Assembly (NCBI GenBank): GCA_050946655.1
Contig: JBMNVE010000001.1
Coordinates: 1-64,000, forward strand
Length of the DNA stretch: 64,000 nt
From: JAXGRD01 sp050946655
Lineage (GTDB): Bacteria > Bacillota > Clostridia > Peptostreptococcales > Anaerovoracaceae
Direction of reading: 5' to 3'
The notes under the pieces were generated by a model, which was not told where the DNA came from, ran no database searches, and saw only the letters and a list, made by a program, of their open reading frames with translations. This document shows, in pieces, positions 49,242 through 58,540 of the stretch. Position 1 is the first letter of the stretch, and each line of letters opens with the position of its first letter. The position numbers were made by a program, and so were the translations under genes.

Positions 49242-50609
49242 TTACCTTTCAATATTGTACATCTTCATTTTGTTGAAGAGTTGTCTTCTGGTTATGCCCA
49301 AGACTTGGGAAACCTGGTCAAGGTCCCCCTCATATGCCTTGACCAGGTATGATATGTATCTTGTCTCTGCCCTTCCCCTATAATCTCGAAGAGATACCCG
49401 GTGGGCGGAATCCGGCAGATCCTCTGCCTGTGCACTTCTGTCTCTGCTCAAATCCCCCGGCAGGTACTCCTTTCGAATCACTCCATCATCGGAAAGGACG
49501 ACCATCCTCTCAATGATGTTTTTTAACTCTCGAATATTTCCGGGATAGTGGTATTCTCTCAAAAACTCAGAGACTTCATCCTCCACCGAGGTGATGGTCT
49601 TCTTCATTTCCCTTTGATAGAGTTCCAAAAAATAATCGATGAACAAGGGGATATCTTCTCTCCTGTTGCGAAGAGGGGGAATTTCCAACACGATGGTGCT
49701 GATACGATAAAAGAGATCGCTTCTAAATAGATCCTGTTCCATATCTTCCCAAAGATTGCGATTGGTAGCGGTGATCAGCCTGAAGTCCGTTTCGATGGGC
49801 CGGGTACTTCCCAGTCTATATACCCTTTTGTTCTCGATGACCTTGAGAAGCTTGCTCTGCAGCTTGGGGGAAATCCCTCCGATCTCATCCAGAAATAGCG
49901 TACCGCCGCCGGAGGCTTCAAAGAGTCCGATGTGTCTTCTGTCCGCACCGGTAAATGCTCCCTTTTCGTGGCCAAAGAGTTCCGATTCCAAAAGGCTTTC
50001 CGATAATGCCTGGCAGTTAAGTTCCATGAAGTTGTCGCCTTTCCGCAGGCTGTTTTCGTAGATGTAGGATGCCAAAACTTCCTTACCACAGCCACTTTCC
50101 CCATATATCAAAATGCTGGAATCACTCTTTGCCGCCCTCCCTGCAAGATCCAATAGCTTTTGGAACTCTTGATTTTTCGTCTGTAGCATGGCGGTGTTTT
50201 TCTCCATTCGAACCTTCAGCCGTTGGTTTTCCGCCTGAATCTTTTTCATTTCTTCCAGCTTGCTCACTTCGTGAAGGAGCTCTTCGGGGTCATTTCCTTT
50301 GGTCACATAGCTATAGGCCCCTAGTTTCATGGCTTCCACCGCTCTTTCTATAGTCCCATAAGCCGTCAGCAGGATCACCTGAATATCCCTTCCCATCTCT
50401 TTAGCCTTGCCAAGAAGCTCTATCCCATCCATTTCCGGCATAGAAAGATCGGTGATGAGTAAATCGAATTCACTATCCTTAAGCAGGGCAAGAGCCTCCT
50501 GCCCGCTGTTGCGGGTCATTACCTTGTACCCCTTGCTCTCTAAGATCATTTTGATCACTTCACAATGGTCCTGTTGATCATCTACCACTAGGATTTTCAG
50601 CTTGGCCAT
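49242..50609 (-). CDS. NtrC-family sigma-54-dependent response regulator
   Basis: 455 residues. Receiver domain (1-115) with Asp10/Asp11, phospho-acceptor Asp54 (LITDLSMPEMDG) and Lys104. AAA+ domain with Walker A YGESGCGKEVLA, the sigma-54-contacting loop GAFTGA (217-222), and Walker B GGTLFLDEIG. A Fis-type helix-turn-helix ends the protein (DLDQVSQVLGITRRQLFNKMKMYNIER). It activates sigma-54 promoters when phosphorylated. It overlaps the sensor-kinase gene by 13 bases. A sigma-54 promoter for the adjacent permease begins right after its stop. Confidence 0.95.
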   Translation of the reverse strand: MAKLKILVVDDQQDHCEVIKMILESKGYKVMTRNSGQEALALLKDSEFDLLITDLSMPEMDGIELLGKAKEMGRDIQVILLTAYGTIERAVEAMKLGAYSYVTKGNDPEELLHEVSKLEEMKKIQAENQRLKVRMEKNTAMLQTKNQEFQKLLDLAGRAAKSDSSILIYGESGCGKEVLASYIYENSLRKGDNFMELNCQALSESLLESELFGHEKGAFTGADRRHIGLFEASGGGTLFLDEIGGISPKLQSKLLKVIENKRVYRLGSTRPIETDFRLITATNRNLWEDMEQDLFRSDLFYRISTIVLEIPPLRNRREDIPLFIDYFLELYQREMKKTITSVEDEVSEFLREYHYPGNIRELKNIIERMVVLSDDGVIRKEYLPGDLSRDRSAQAEDLPDSAHRVSLRDYRGRAETRYISYLVKAYEGDLDQVSQVLGITRRQLFNKMKMYNIER

Positions 50610-52573
50610 TCAGTATCCTCCTCCAGTATAGGTAGCTTCAAGTGAAAAGTTGTTCCCTTCCCTATCTCACTTTCTACCTGTATACTTCCGTTCATTTTCT
50701 CTACTTCATTATACACGATATATAGTCCCAGTCCATTACCGTGGGTGGAGCCCTTGGTGGTAAAGAAGGGATTGAAGATATCTCCCAGCACTTCCTTTGA
50801 GATCCCCCTGCCCGTGTCCGTAATGTCCATGCAAAGCATCTCCTTTTCACGGCTCACCTTCACCAGTATATTTCCTTTATCCTTTATGGCATCCACTCCG
50901 TTGCTGAGAAGGTTGATAAAGATCATGTTAAATGATTCTTTTTTGACCACCACCTTATAGTCCCGGTCGGCTTCAATGGACAATTCTATGTTCTTTTTTT
51001 TCAGCAACCCTTCGTTGATCAAAGCTACCGATTCCATATGAGAAACAATGGATGTTTTTTCCGGATTTCCTTCCGACACCCGGGAGAAATTCAGGAGGGC
51101 TGCAATGATTTCTCCGGAACTTTCCACCGCCTTTTCGATCATCAGAATGGCCTGGTTCCTCTTTTCCTCATCGTCTATATTTTTCAACACATAACAGTAG
51201 TTTCTGATCAAGCTGAGTGGGTTTCTGATTTCATGGGCAACACCTGCCGCCAGCTGTCCCACGGCAATCATCTTGTTCTGCTGGAGCATCTGCCTCTGTG
51301 CGAACCTGACCTCCGTCACATCGGCCCCCATGAATAGGAGTTTCTCCACTTCCATTTTTTGATTCTTAATGGGATAGATGCGGATATCAAACACTTTTTT
51401 GCCTACGGTAGCCGTGCAAGCTTCCATATCCTTACCTGCCGCCACCTGTACAATAGCCTTTCTTACAGCAGCGGCATCTGCCATCTCCATATCCATGACA
51501 CTGGAAATATTTTTGCCGGCCACATCTCCTGCCGTAAGCTCCAGGGATTCCCGCATGAACCGATTCATGTTCAGGATCCTTCCCTCACTGTCCAGTTCCG
51601 CCATGAAGGAAGATACCCCGTTGAAGGTGGTCTGCATTTCGTTTTTGCTCTCCGTCAACTGAGCCATCCGGAGGGTCAACTCGTCATACAAATTTTTTGT
51701 GGACAAATAGTAGATGAAGAAACCGCCAAACACGGCAAAAAAGATAATGATGAGAATCGGTATGCTGTAGGAATGTCGATTTTCTTCTGTGGTAATGACC
51801 GAGTTTTCTCCTGTGGTCAATTTCCCGTTTTCTATATAGACCTCTCTGGGTGCCAGAATGATCCCCCCATTGATGATTTGGTAGAACGTTTCATGCTTCT
51901 TTGGAACCACAATACACACGTTGTTTTCAAATACCTTGTGACCTACATCTTTGTAGATGCTCTCCATGTCCGAAGCCACAAGCTCGCTGCTAATCCTGTT
52001 TCTATCTCCCAGAATCAGGTCCGTTCTTTCCCTTTCTGCTATTTCGATCATGTCTTGATGCGTGTCCGCTTCTTGGATCTCCATGGGTCGTCCCAGGTAC
52101 GTCAGTTTTCTCTTCTCCGATGATGTAAAGTCTCCTTTCAAGAGGATCGCTGTGTATTCTTTCTTTTCCTTTAGGTCCCTGCGTACATACATCCTGCCCT
52201 GGATCTGAAAGAGAGGCTTAGTCAATAATTGACGACTGAGTTCTTCCCGATTGGCGTTATTCACTACGACGATTTCTCCAAGGGCCTCCTCATGGCTGTT
52301 TAGATCACCGGTGGATCCCGTGTGGGACAGGAGAGCATTTACGTAAGCCTCCAAAAATCCTGACTCCTTCAAATAAGTCAGCTTGGGATCCACACTCAGG
52401 GGGATCCTGGGATTCTCGCCGATCCATTTTGATTCCTTTTCACTTAAGATCTGCTTTTCCTCTGTCACCTCTTTCCCTCGGTACATATCATTGTTCCCCA
52501 TGTACCTGAGCAAAAAAATCAAAGATAGTAAAATGAGTATGGCCATGAAGATGATCAGTTTTCGTCTACTCAT
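50597..52573 (-). CDS. Sensor histidine kinase with solute-binding-like sensor domain
   Basis: 658 residues. A membrane helix (5-22), an outside domain (about 40-265), a second helix (about 268-290), a PAS domain (315-420), HisKA with VAHEIRNPLSLIRNY, and HATPase_c (NLLSNGVDAI, DITDTGRGI, GNGLGLYIVY). The outside domain begins EKESKWIGENPRIPLSVDP and ends KVFENNVCIVVPKKHETFYQIINGGI, the start and end pattern of type-3 solute-binding (BvgS-like) sensors. Amino-acid sensing is inferred from this and the two permease neighbours. Overlaps the upstream permease by 8 and the regulator by 13 bases. Confidence 0.88.
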   Translation of the reverse strand: MSRRKLIIFMAILILLSLIFLLRYMGNNDMYRGKEVTEEKQILSEKESKWIGENPRIPLSVDPKLTYLKESGFLEAYVNALLSHTGSTGDLNSHEEALGEIVVVNNANREELSRQLLTKPLFQIQGRMYVRRDLKEKKEYTAILLKGDFTSSEKRKLTYLGRPMEIQEADTHQDMIEIAERERTDLILGDRNRISSELVASDMESIYKDVGHKVFENNVCIVVPKKHETFYQIINGGIILAPREVYIENGKLTTGENSVITTEENRHSYSIPILIIIFFAVFGGFFIYYLSTKNLYDELTLRMAQLTESKNEMQTTFNGVSSFMAELDSEGRILNMNRFMRESLELTAGDVAGKNISSVMDMEMADAAAVRKAIVQVAAGKDMEACTATVGKKVFDIRIYPIKNQKMEVEKLLFMGADVTEVRFAQRQMLQQNKMIAVGQLAAGVAHEIRNPLSLIRNYCYVLKNIDDEEKRNQAILMIEKAVESSGEIIAALLNFSRVSEGNPEKTSIVSHMESVALINEGLLKKKNIELSIEADRDYKVVVKKESFNMIFINLLSNGVDAIKDKGNILVKVSREKEMLCMDITDTGRGISKEVLGDIFNPFFTTKGSTHGNGLGLYIVYNEVEKMNGSIQVESEIGKGTTFHLKLPILEEDTEWPS

Positions 52574-54005
52574 TTTCCTTCCTCCCCTTTATGAATCTTG
52601 CCAACTCCTCGCCAAAAATCAGGATTTCCCGCTCCCGTTCGGAAATGGCGCGATTGCTCTTGGCAGAAGATAGAAACAGCACCATGCCGATGGCGACCCA
52701 AATAACGATGGCGATGGCTTCAAAGGTATAATCATTGCCTCCTGCAGCAATGACAATATATAGAGCAAAGTACAAGACAACAGCGATCATGACAAGTATT
52801 CCGAACCCCATTCCTCCTCTTATTTTAATGGGCCGATGAAGGTCCGGCTCTTTCTTCCGCAGTAGAATAAAGGAGAGGGTCACGCAACAATATGTGAAAA
52901 GAGAGCAGATCGCACTGATATTCACCAGCCAGATCAGGGCATTGGCACCGAAGAGGGGTGTGATCATGCAGACACTTCCGATGGCCAAGATGGCCGCCCA
53001 AGGTGTTTGGTATCTCTTTCCCGTTCTGCCAAAGACTTGGGGCAGCATCCTTGCTCTTCCCATGGCAAAGATCAGACGGGATGCACCCATGAAAAATCCG
53101 TTCCAGCTGGTAAAGATGCCCAGTATCCCTACGATGATCAAGGCTGTGCCAAAACCGTCATTTCCGTAAAGGTAGGCCATCACATCCGCCACAGGCAGTT
53201 CTCCGGACATGCGCACTTCCGCAGGGGCACCGGTAGCAACCCCGATGATCACCATCAAGTACCAAATCACCGAGATAATGATACAAACGATGAGCATTTT
53301 TCCGATATTTCGCGGTGAAATATTCATCTCCTCTGCCGATTGAGGGATGACATCAAAGCCGATGAGCATAGAAGGAATGATCAGTAGAACGACGAACAAG
53401 CCGGAAGGCGTGGTGAAAGAAGGTCCGATATTTTCCGCCCCGCCAAAAGTTATCCCACCCAATAGGAGCATGATGCTCATGGCCATCACCGCAGCAGTCG
53501 CCATCACCTGAAAAATGATCACCGGCCTGGTGCCGAACAGGTTAAGCACCATCACTAAGGCGGCACCTAAAATGCCCACCAGCGCCCAGGAAAAGTACAC
53601 CGGATATCCGGCTATATCCCAAAGATGCCATGCGGAGGGCAAAGGGATGATGTAATTTATTGCCGTAGAAACGGCAATGGCTTCCCAGGCTGCTACCCCC
53701 AAATATGCCAGCGTCATGGTCCATCCCACCAGCCAACTGAAAAATCGGCCTCCTGCCCGATAGGCATATACAAACTCTCCACCGGACAGGGGAAAGGCAG
53801 CTGTCAATTCTCCATAGGTCAAACCCACCCCCAGGATCAAAAGTGCACCCACAAGAAATGCGGTGATGGTTCCGAGAAAACCTGCAGAGGTAAGCCATGT
53901 TGCCGTCAATACTACCCAGCTCCAGCCTACCATAGTCCCGAAACCCAGGGCAATGATGTCCGTCCTACCCAAAACTCTTGTTAAACGGCTTCGCTTTTCA
54001 AACAT
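52566..54005 (-). CDS. APC family amino-acid permease (operon copy)
   Basis: 479 residues, about 12 helices. IIALGFGTMVGWSWVVLTATWLTSAGFLGTI is helix 1, with GGEFVYAYRAGGRFFSWLVGWTMTLAYLG and GFDVIPQSAEEMNISPRNIGKML later. Same architecture as the permease at 47621 and clearly paralogous. The ATG overlaps the mtaB stop by 8 bases (ATGTTTGA), and its end overlaps the sensor kinase by 8, so it is made from the mltG-to-regulator transcript, unlike its sigma-54-driven paralogue. Confidence 0.9.
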   Translation of the reverse strand: MFEKRSRLTRVLGRTDIIALGFGTMVGWSWVVLTATWLTSAGFLGTITAFLVGALLILGVGLTYGELTAAFPLSGGEFVYAYRAGGRFFSWLVGWTMTLAYLGVAAWEAIAVSTAINYIIPLPSAWHLWDIAGYPVYFSWALVGILGAALVMVLNLFGTRPVIIFQVMATAAVMAMSIMLLLGGITFGGAENIGPSFTTPSGLFVVLLIIPSMLIGFDVIPQSAEEMNISPRNIGKMLIVCIIISVIWYLMVIIGVATGAPAEVRMSGELPVADVMAYLYGNDGFGTALIIVGILGIFTSWNGFFMGASRLIFAMGRARMLPQVFGRTGKRYQTPWAAILAIGSVCMITPLFGANALIWLVNISAICSLFTYCCVTLSFILLRKKEPDLHRPIKIRGGMGFGILVMIAVVLYFALYIVIAAGGNDYTFEAIAIVIWVAIGMVLFLSSAKSNRAISEREREILIFGEELARFIKGRKENE

Positions 54006-55278
54006 GAACCAAAACTCCGTCCCGGAATAGAGAAGCGATTCTCACATCTACCAATTGATTGATGAACTCTTCTTTCCCCTTCCCTTTGGGAAGAAGATAT
54101 GCCTTGATGTAGTTATCCGTGTAACCGGTCAGGTAACCGGCTTCTTCTTCCTCAAAGAGTACCGTATTATGGGTTCCCACGTTCTCCGTAAAGAATGCCC
54201 CAGCCACCCTCTGTCCAAGGTCCAGAAGCTCCCTATTCCGTTCCCTCTTAATGGGGCCGGGGATTTGATCCTTCATCTTTGCCGCCACGGTTCCCTTTCG
54301 CTTGGAATAGGAAAATCCATGGACCCGGCAAAATCCCACCCGGGAAATCATATCCAGGCTATCCCGATAGTCCTCTTCCGTCTCCCCCGGAAATCCCACA
54401 ATGATATCGGTCGTGATGCCGTAGAGGGGATCGAAGGCCTTTAGGGTTTCCGTAATACTTATATATGTTTCCCTGTTGTAGTTCCTGTTCATGGCTTTCA
54501 AGATCCTGTCGCTACCGCTCTGGAGGGAAAGATGCAGGTGATGGCATAGTCGGCGGGATTTGAGGATCTCCCTTACAAAGTCCTCATCCACCACTGTAGG
54601 TTCAAGGGAAGAAAGGCGGACGCGAAAATTGCCTTCCATCTCGTCCAGGTCCCTCAGCAAGCCGGGAAGATCCTCGTAGAGCGCCGTATTGATCCCGGTC
54701 AAAATGATTTCTTTGTAGCCTTGTTCAATGAGGCCTCGGGCTTCTTCCAGTACCTCATCCCTGTTTCTGCTTCGCACAGGGCCTCTGGCATAGGGGATGA
54801 TGCAGTAGGAACAGAAGCGATCACAGCCCTCCTGTATCTTTACATAGGCACGGGTCCGCAACGCCGTAGAGGTGAGGATACCGCTGCTCTCGTAACATGA
54901 CAGATCCTCGTAAGCTTTAATATGGATTTCCGTGTTCCCGTCCCCATATGCTTCCACGTATCGGACCAAGTTTTCTTTTTCATTGGTTCCCGCTACGATA
55001 TTGACTCCTTCCAGGGCAGCCACCTCATCGGGGCTCACTTGGGCATAGCAACCTACCACGGCAACGATGCTGGCCGGGTTGATCTTTTTCATTCTCCTGA
55101 TATACTGCCTGGATTTCCTATCGGCAAGGCCGGTCACCGTGCAGGTGTTGATCACATACACATCCGCATACTCATCATCATCTACGATTCGGTGTCCGGC
55201 TGCTTCGAACTGCTCTGCCAGGGCTTCACTCTCATATTGATTGACTTTACATCCAAGGGTATGAAAGGCGATTTTCAT
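53998..55278 (-). CDS. mtaB: tRNA t6A37 methylthiotransferase MtaB
   Basis: 426 residues. N-terminal UPF0004 domain with three conserved Cys (LGCKVNQYES, VINTCTVT, VVGCYAQ), then radical SAM CDRFCSYCIIPYARGPVRSR with its CxxxCxxC cluster, and a C-terminal TRAM domain (VLFEEEEAGYLTGYTDNYIKAYL). It adds a methylthio group to t6A37 in tRNAs reading ANN codons. It overlaps the upstream CorC-like gene by 4 bases (ATGA). Confidence 0.95.
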   Translation of the reverse strand: MKIAFHTLGCKVNQYESEALAEQFEAAGHRIVDDDEYADVYVINTCTVTGLADRKSRQYIRRMKKINPASIVAVVGCYAQVSPDEVAALEGVNIVAGTNEKENLVRYVEAYGDGNTEIHIKAYEDLSCYESSGILTSTALRTRAYVKIQEGCDRFCSYCIIPYARGPVRSRNRDEVLEEARGLIEQGYKEIILTGINTALYEDLPGLLRDLDEMEGNFRVRLSSLEPTVVDEDFVREILKSRRLCHHLHLSLQSGSDRILKAMNRNYNRETYISITETLKAFDPLYGITTDIIVGFPGETEEDYRDSLDMISRVGFCRVHGFSYSKRKGTVAAKMKDQIPGPIKRERNRELLDLGQRVAGAFFTENVGTHNTVLFEEEEAGYLTGYTDNYIKAYLLPKGKGKEEFINQLVDVRIASLFRDGVLVHV

Positions 55279-56660
55279 TCTGTTTTTTCAGTCCCCTCTC
55301 TGTCTTGTTTCTCGCCTTCCTCTTCTCCTTCTTCTGAGATATCGGAAACCTCCATCTTCACCTTAGCGATCCTTCGATCCATGACGGACTCTATGGTGAA
55401 GGTAATATTTCCCAGTTCCACCACCTGTTTTTCCTCCCCGTCTTCGTCGGGGATCTCTCCCAATATTTCGATGAGAAGGCCTCCCAGGGTTTCACTGTTA
55501 TCCGAAAAGAGGTGGGTGCCCAGTTCATCATTGATATCGTCCAGATCCATGGTCCCGTCAATGTGGTAGAGGTTCTCTCCTAACTGTTCAATGGTCGGCT
55601 CTTCTTCATCGTATTCGTCATCAATATTGCCCATGATTTCTTCTACCATGTCTTCCATGGTTACGATTCCCGAAAAACCTCCGTATTCATCAATGAGGAT
55701 AGCGATGTGCTGCTTTTTTTTCTGCAGTTCAAAGAAGAGGCTGTCGATATTTTTTGTTTCCGGCACGAAGAAGGGTGCCCTGAGAATATCCCTCAGAACC
55801 ACACCATCGAAGCCGTTTTCCCTGGCCTTGATGAGGAAGTCTTTGATGTTCAAGATGCCGATGATGTTATCGCTGTCTTCTTCATAGACAGGAATCCTGG
55901 AGTACCTCATCTCCATCAGTTGATCCAGGTATTCTTCCGGTTCATCATCGATATCGATGGAGAACACATCGGTTCTTGGGGTCATCACCTCGTAAGCCAG
56001 CTTATCATCAAAGGCAAAAATAGAGTCGATCATCTTCTTGCCTTCTTCCTTCAAAACCCCTTCTTCCTGGCCTACCTCAAGCATGGACATGATTTCTTCT
56101 TCAGAAAAGAAGGCATCCCGGATTCCGGTTTCTTGTCCGGTGATCTTCAGGAATAAATTGGTCAGGCCGTTACATACCGCCACAAATGGAGTGCATATCC
56201 TGGAAAAGAACAGGGCATAGCCGGAAAGGGCAAGTGCAACGCTTTCCGTATGCTGTAGGGCTACTTGCTTGGGATACAGAAAGCCGAAAATGAGAAATAA
56301 AGTAGATATAACAACGGTGAGAGCAAGGACGGCCAAGGCTCCTCCGTATGGCAGCCCCATTTCGGTGAAATATTTTCCCAAAAGAACACCAAAGGTCTTG
56401 GTGGTGCTGCCGATGGATAAAAAACCGAGAAATATGGTGACGATGAGAGAAACGGAAAAGAACTTTCCCGGAGCATCGAAAATTTTCACGACCCTCCCGG
56501 CTCTGCTGTCTCCTCCATCAGCCATAGCTCTCATGTGATTACGGTTCACCGTAGTCATAGCCGTATCCGCAGCACTTAAAAAGCCGCTGATGATCAGACT
56601 CACCACGATGAATATGACCTCGATCAAAATCAATAGTCCCCCTTGGGGATTTGCGTCCAT
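55275..56660 (-). CDS. CNNM/CorC-HlyC family membrane protein
   Basis: 461 residues. Four-helix DUF21/CNNM domain (about 8-190), two CBS domains (MTPRTDVFSIDIDDEPEEYLDQLMEMRYSRIPVYEEDSDNIIGILNIKDFL and the following repeat ending IAILIDEYGGFSGIVTMEDMVEEIMGNIDDEYD), a CorC_HlyC domain (ENLYHIDGTMDLDDINDELG) and an acidic tail. Family members affect Mg2+ or Co2+ export. It lies one base after the U32 peptidase gene and overlaps mtaB by 4. Confidence 0.92.
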   Translation of the reverse strand: MDANPQGGLLILIEVIFIVVSLIISGFLSAADTAMTTVNRNHMRAMADGGDSRAGRVVKIFDAPGKFFSVSLIVTIFLGFLSIGSTTKTFGVLLGKYFTEMGLPYGGALAVLALTVVISTLFLIFGFLYPKQVALQHTESVALALSGYALFFSRICTPFVAVCNGLTNLFLKITGQETGIRDAFFSEEEIMSMLEVGQEEGVLKEEGKKMIDSIFAFDDKLAYEVMTPRTDVFSIDIDDEPEEYLDQLMEMRYSRIPVYEEDSDNIIGILNIKDFLIKARENGFDGVVLRDILRAPFFVPETKNIDSLFFELQKKKQHIAILIDEYGGFSGIVTMEDMVEEIMGNIDDEYDEEEPTIEQLGENLYHIDGTMDLDDINDELGTHLFSDNSETLGGLLIEILGEIPDEDGEEKQVVELGNITFTIESVMDRRIAKVKMEVSDISEEGEEEGEKQDREGTEKTE

Positions 56661-56661
56661 T

Positions 56662-57873
56662 TTATACCTCTTTCTTTTTTCTCAATATATCGCCCGGCTC
56701 TACAGGAAGGTCCATCTTTATCTTCACGATTTGTTGCGGGTGAGGTGCTGACTGGATGGGATTCCCTTGATCATCCAGGAGAACCTGAAGTTTCTGGGTA
56801 AAAAAGTCCTTGTCCGGCCCAAATATTTCGATCTCCTCTCCCAAAGACATCTTGTTTCTCTGCTCCACCACAGCCATAGCCGTGTCCTCGTGATACTCTC
56901 TGACGATGCCCACAAAAGAATACTCCCTTTGATAAGCACTGGACAGATAATCCTGGTCCCGGCAGGTGGGCTTGCGGAAATAAAAGCCGGTGGTGAAGTT
57001 CCTGTGGCTTACCTTGGAAACTTCCTCCATCCATTCTTCCTTGAAGTCCTCACCCCTGTAGAATGCATCAATGGCTCTACGGTAAGCTCCTACCACCGTG
57101 GCCACATAAAAGACACTCTTCATCCTTCCCTCTATCTTGGCTGAGTTTACACCCGCTTTTGCAAGAGCTCCCATGTGGCGGATCATGCATAAATCGCCGG
57201 AGTTCATGATATATGTCCCCCGATCATCTTCTTCCACAGGATAATACTCCCCGGGCCTCTTCTCCTCAACCAATGCATACTTCCACCGGCAGGGATGGGC
57301 ACACTGCCCCCGGTTGGCATCCCGGTCCACCATGAAGTTGCTCAGCAGACATCTTCCCGAATAAGAAATGCACATGGCTCCATGGACAAAGGCTTCAATT
57401 TCCAGGTCCGCCGGTATTTTTTCCCGCATATTGCGGATATCTTCCAGACTCATCTCCCTTGCCAAAACGATCCGCCTTATCCCTTGCTCGTACCAAAACT
57501 CAGCGGCCCGGTAGTTGGTCACATTGGCCTGGGTACTGAGATGGATCTCCGCCTCCGGGATGATGTGGCGCAAAATGCTGATGGCTCCCGGATCGGAAAG
57601 GATAAAGGCGTCCAGCCCATGATCCTTGATTTCCTCCACAAAATCTTCTAAAAGGGGCAAGTCTTCATTGTGGGGGAAGATATTCAACGTCAGGTAGCAT
57701 TTTTTCCCCTTCTCATGGGCATAGGCAATCCCTTCTTTCATCTCATCAGGAGAGAAATTATCCGCGCCGGCTCTAAGGCTGAATGCCTCGCCACCAAAAT
57801 AAACCGCATCGGCACCATAGTCCACAGCAGTTTTTAACTTTTCCAGATCTCCTGCCGGTGCCAGAAGTTCCAT
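56662..57873 (-). CDS. U32 peptidase family protein (TrhP-like tRNA hydroxylase)
   Basis: 403 residues from MELLAPAGDLEKLKTAVDYGADAVYFGG. Conserved block HGAMCISYSGRCLLSNFMVDRDANRGQCAHPCRWKY supplies the cysteine set of the family. In Bacillus subtilis such proteins (TrhP1/2) make 5-hydroxyuridine at tRNA position 34, which TrmR then methylates; the trmR gene directly precedes it here. The ATG at 57873 is one base after the trmR stop; an upstream ATG at 57885 would overlap trmR and add four residues. Confidence 0.88.
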   Translation of the reverse strand: MELLAPAGDLEKLKTAVDYGADAVYFGGEAFSLRAGADNFSPDEMKEGIAYAHEKGKKCYLTLNIFPHNEDLPLLEDFVEEIKDHGLDAFILSDPGAISILRHIIPEAEIHLSTQANVTNYRAAEFWYEQGIRRIVLAREMSLEDIRNMREKIPADLEIEAFVHGAMCISYSGRCLLSNFMVDRDANRGQCAHPCRWKYALVEEKRPGEYYPVEEDDRGTYIMNSGDLCMIRHMGALAKAGVNSAKIEGRMKSVFYVATVVGAYRRAIDAFYRGEDFKEEWMEEVSKVSHRNFTTGFYFRKPTCRDQDYLSSAYQREYSFVGIVREYHEDTAMAVVEQRNKMSLGEEIEIFGPDKDFFTQKLQVLLDDQGNPIQSAPHPQQIVKIKMDLPVEPGDILRKKKEV

Positions 57874-57874
57874 T

Positions 57875-58540
57875 TTATTCCACATAACTTATACTCACTC
57901 CGTCTCCCACGGGCAACAGGGATGTGTGGATCCCCGAAAAGCCCATCATATAGTCGATAAAGTCCCGCATCCTTCTGGTGCTGGTCCTGAAATCCCCTTC
58001 TTCATCATATCGGTCATCGGCAACCATGGCCTTCATAAATACATTATCGCATAGGATCACCGTTCCCTTGGAGGACAATGACCTTGCCCCGTCCCAAAAC
58101 TCTCTGTAGTGGCTTTTTCCCGCATCGATGAAAACAAAGTCGTAAGAACTTCCGTCATCGGGCACCACCTGAGGATCGGGACCTTCCAGAAGCTTTACCC
58201 CATCTCCGTGTACCACCCGAATGCGGTGAGACATCCCCATGGTTTCCGCTTCCTGACGGGTTTTTACCACCCCGCGGATATCGTTATCCACCGTGACAAT
58301 CTTTGCCTCCGGTGCTGCGGTGGCCATGACCAAGGCAGAATACCCGATAGCCGTACCGATCTCCAGGATATTCCTCGGCTTGATCAGTTTCAATAGGGAC
58401 AGAATCAGCATCTCCGTGTCGGGCAAAATAATGGGGATCAGTCTTTTTTCCCCATATGCCCTTATCCTTGCCAGTTCTCCATTGAGGGGACTGTAGTATT
58501 TATCCATGTAGGCGGTAATATCTTCATTGACGATGTTCAC
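57875..58540 (-). CDS. trmR: O-methyltransferase, TrmR-like (tRNA 5-hydroxyuridine)
   Basis: 221 residues. SAM-binding motif I ILEIGTAIGYSALVMA, acidic motif II IVTVDND, and YDFVFIDAGKSHYREFW, the metal-dependent catechol-O-methyltransferase-like arrangement; ILCDNVFMKAMVAD carries a metal-binding Asp-Asn. Position between mltG and the U32 protein matches Bacillus yrrL-yrrM-yrrN, so it is assigned as the enzyme turning ho5U34 into mo5U34. GTG start at 58540, directly after the mltG TAA with no gap; SD GGAG in mltG. Confidence 0.88.
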   Translation of the reverse strand: MNIVNEDITAYMDKYYSPLNGELARIRAYGEKRLIPIILPDTEMLILSLLKLIKPRNILEIGTAIGYSALVMATAAPEAKIVTVDNDIRGVVKTRQEAETMGMSHRIRVVHGDGVKLLEGPDPQVVPDDGSSYDFVFIDAGKSHYREFWDGARSLSSKGTVILCDNVFMKAMVADDRYDEEGDFRTSTRRMRDFIDYMMGFSGIHTSLLPVGDGVSISYVE

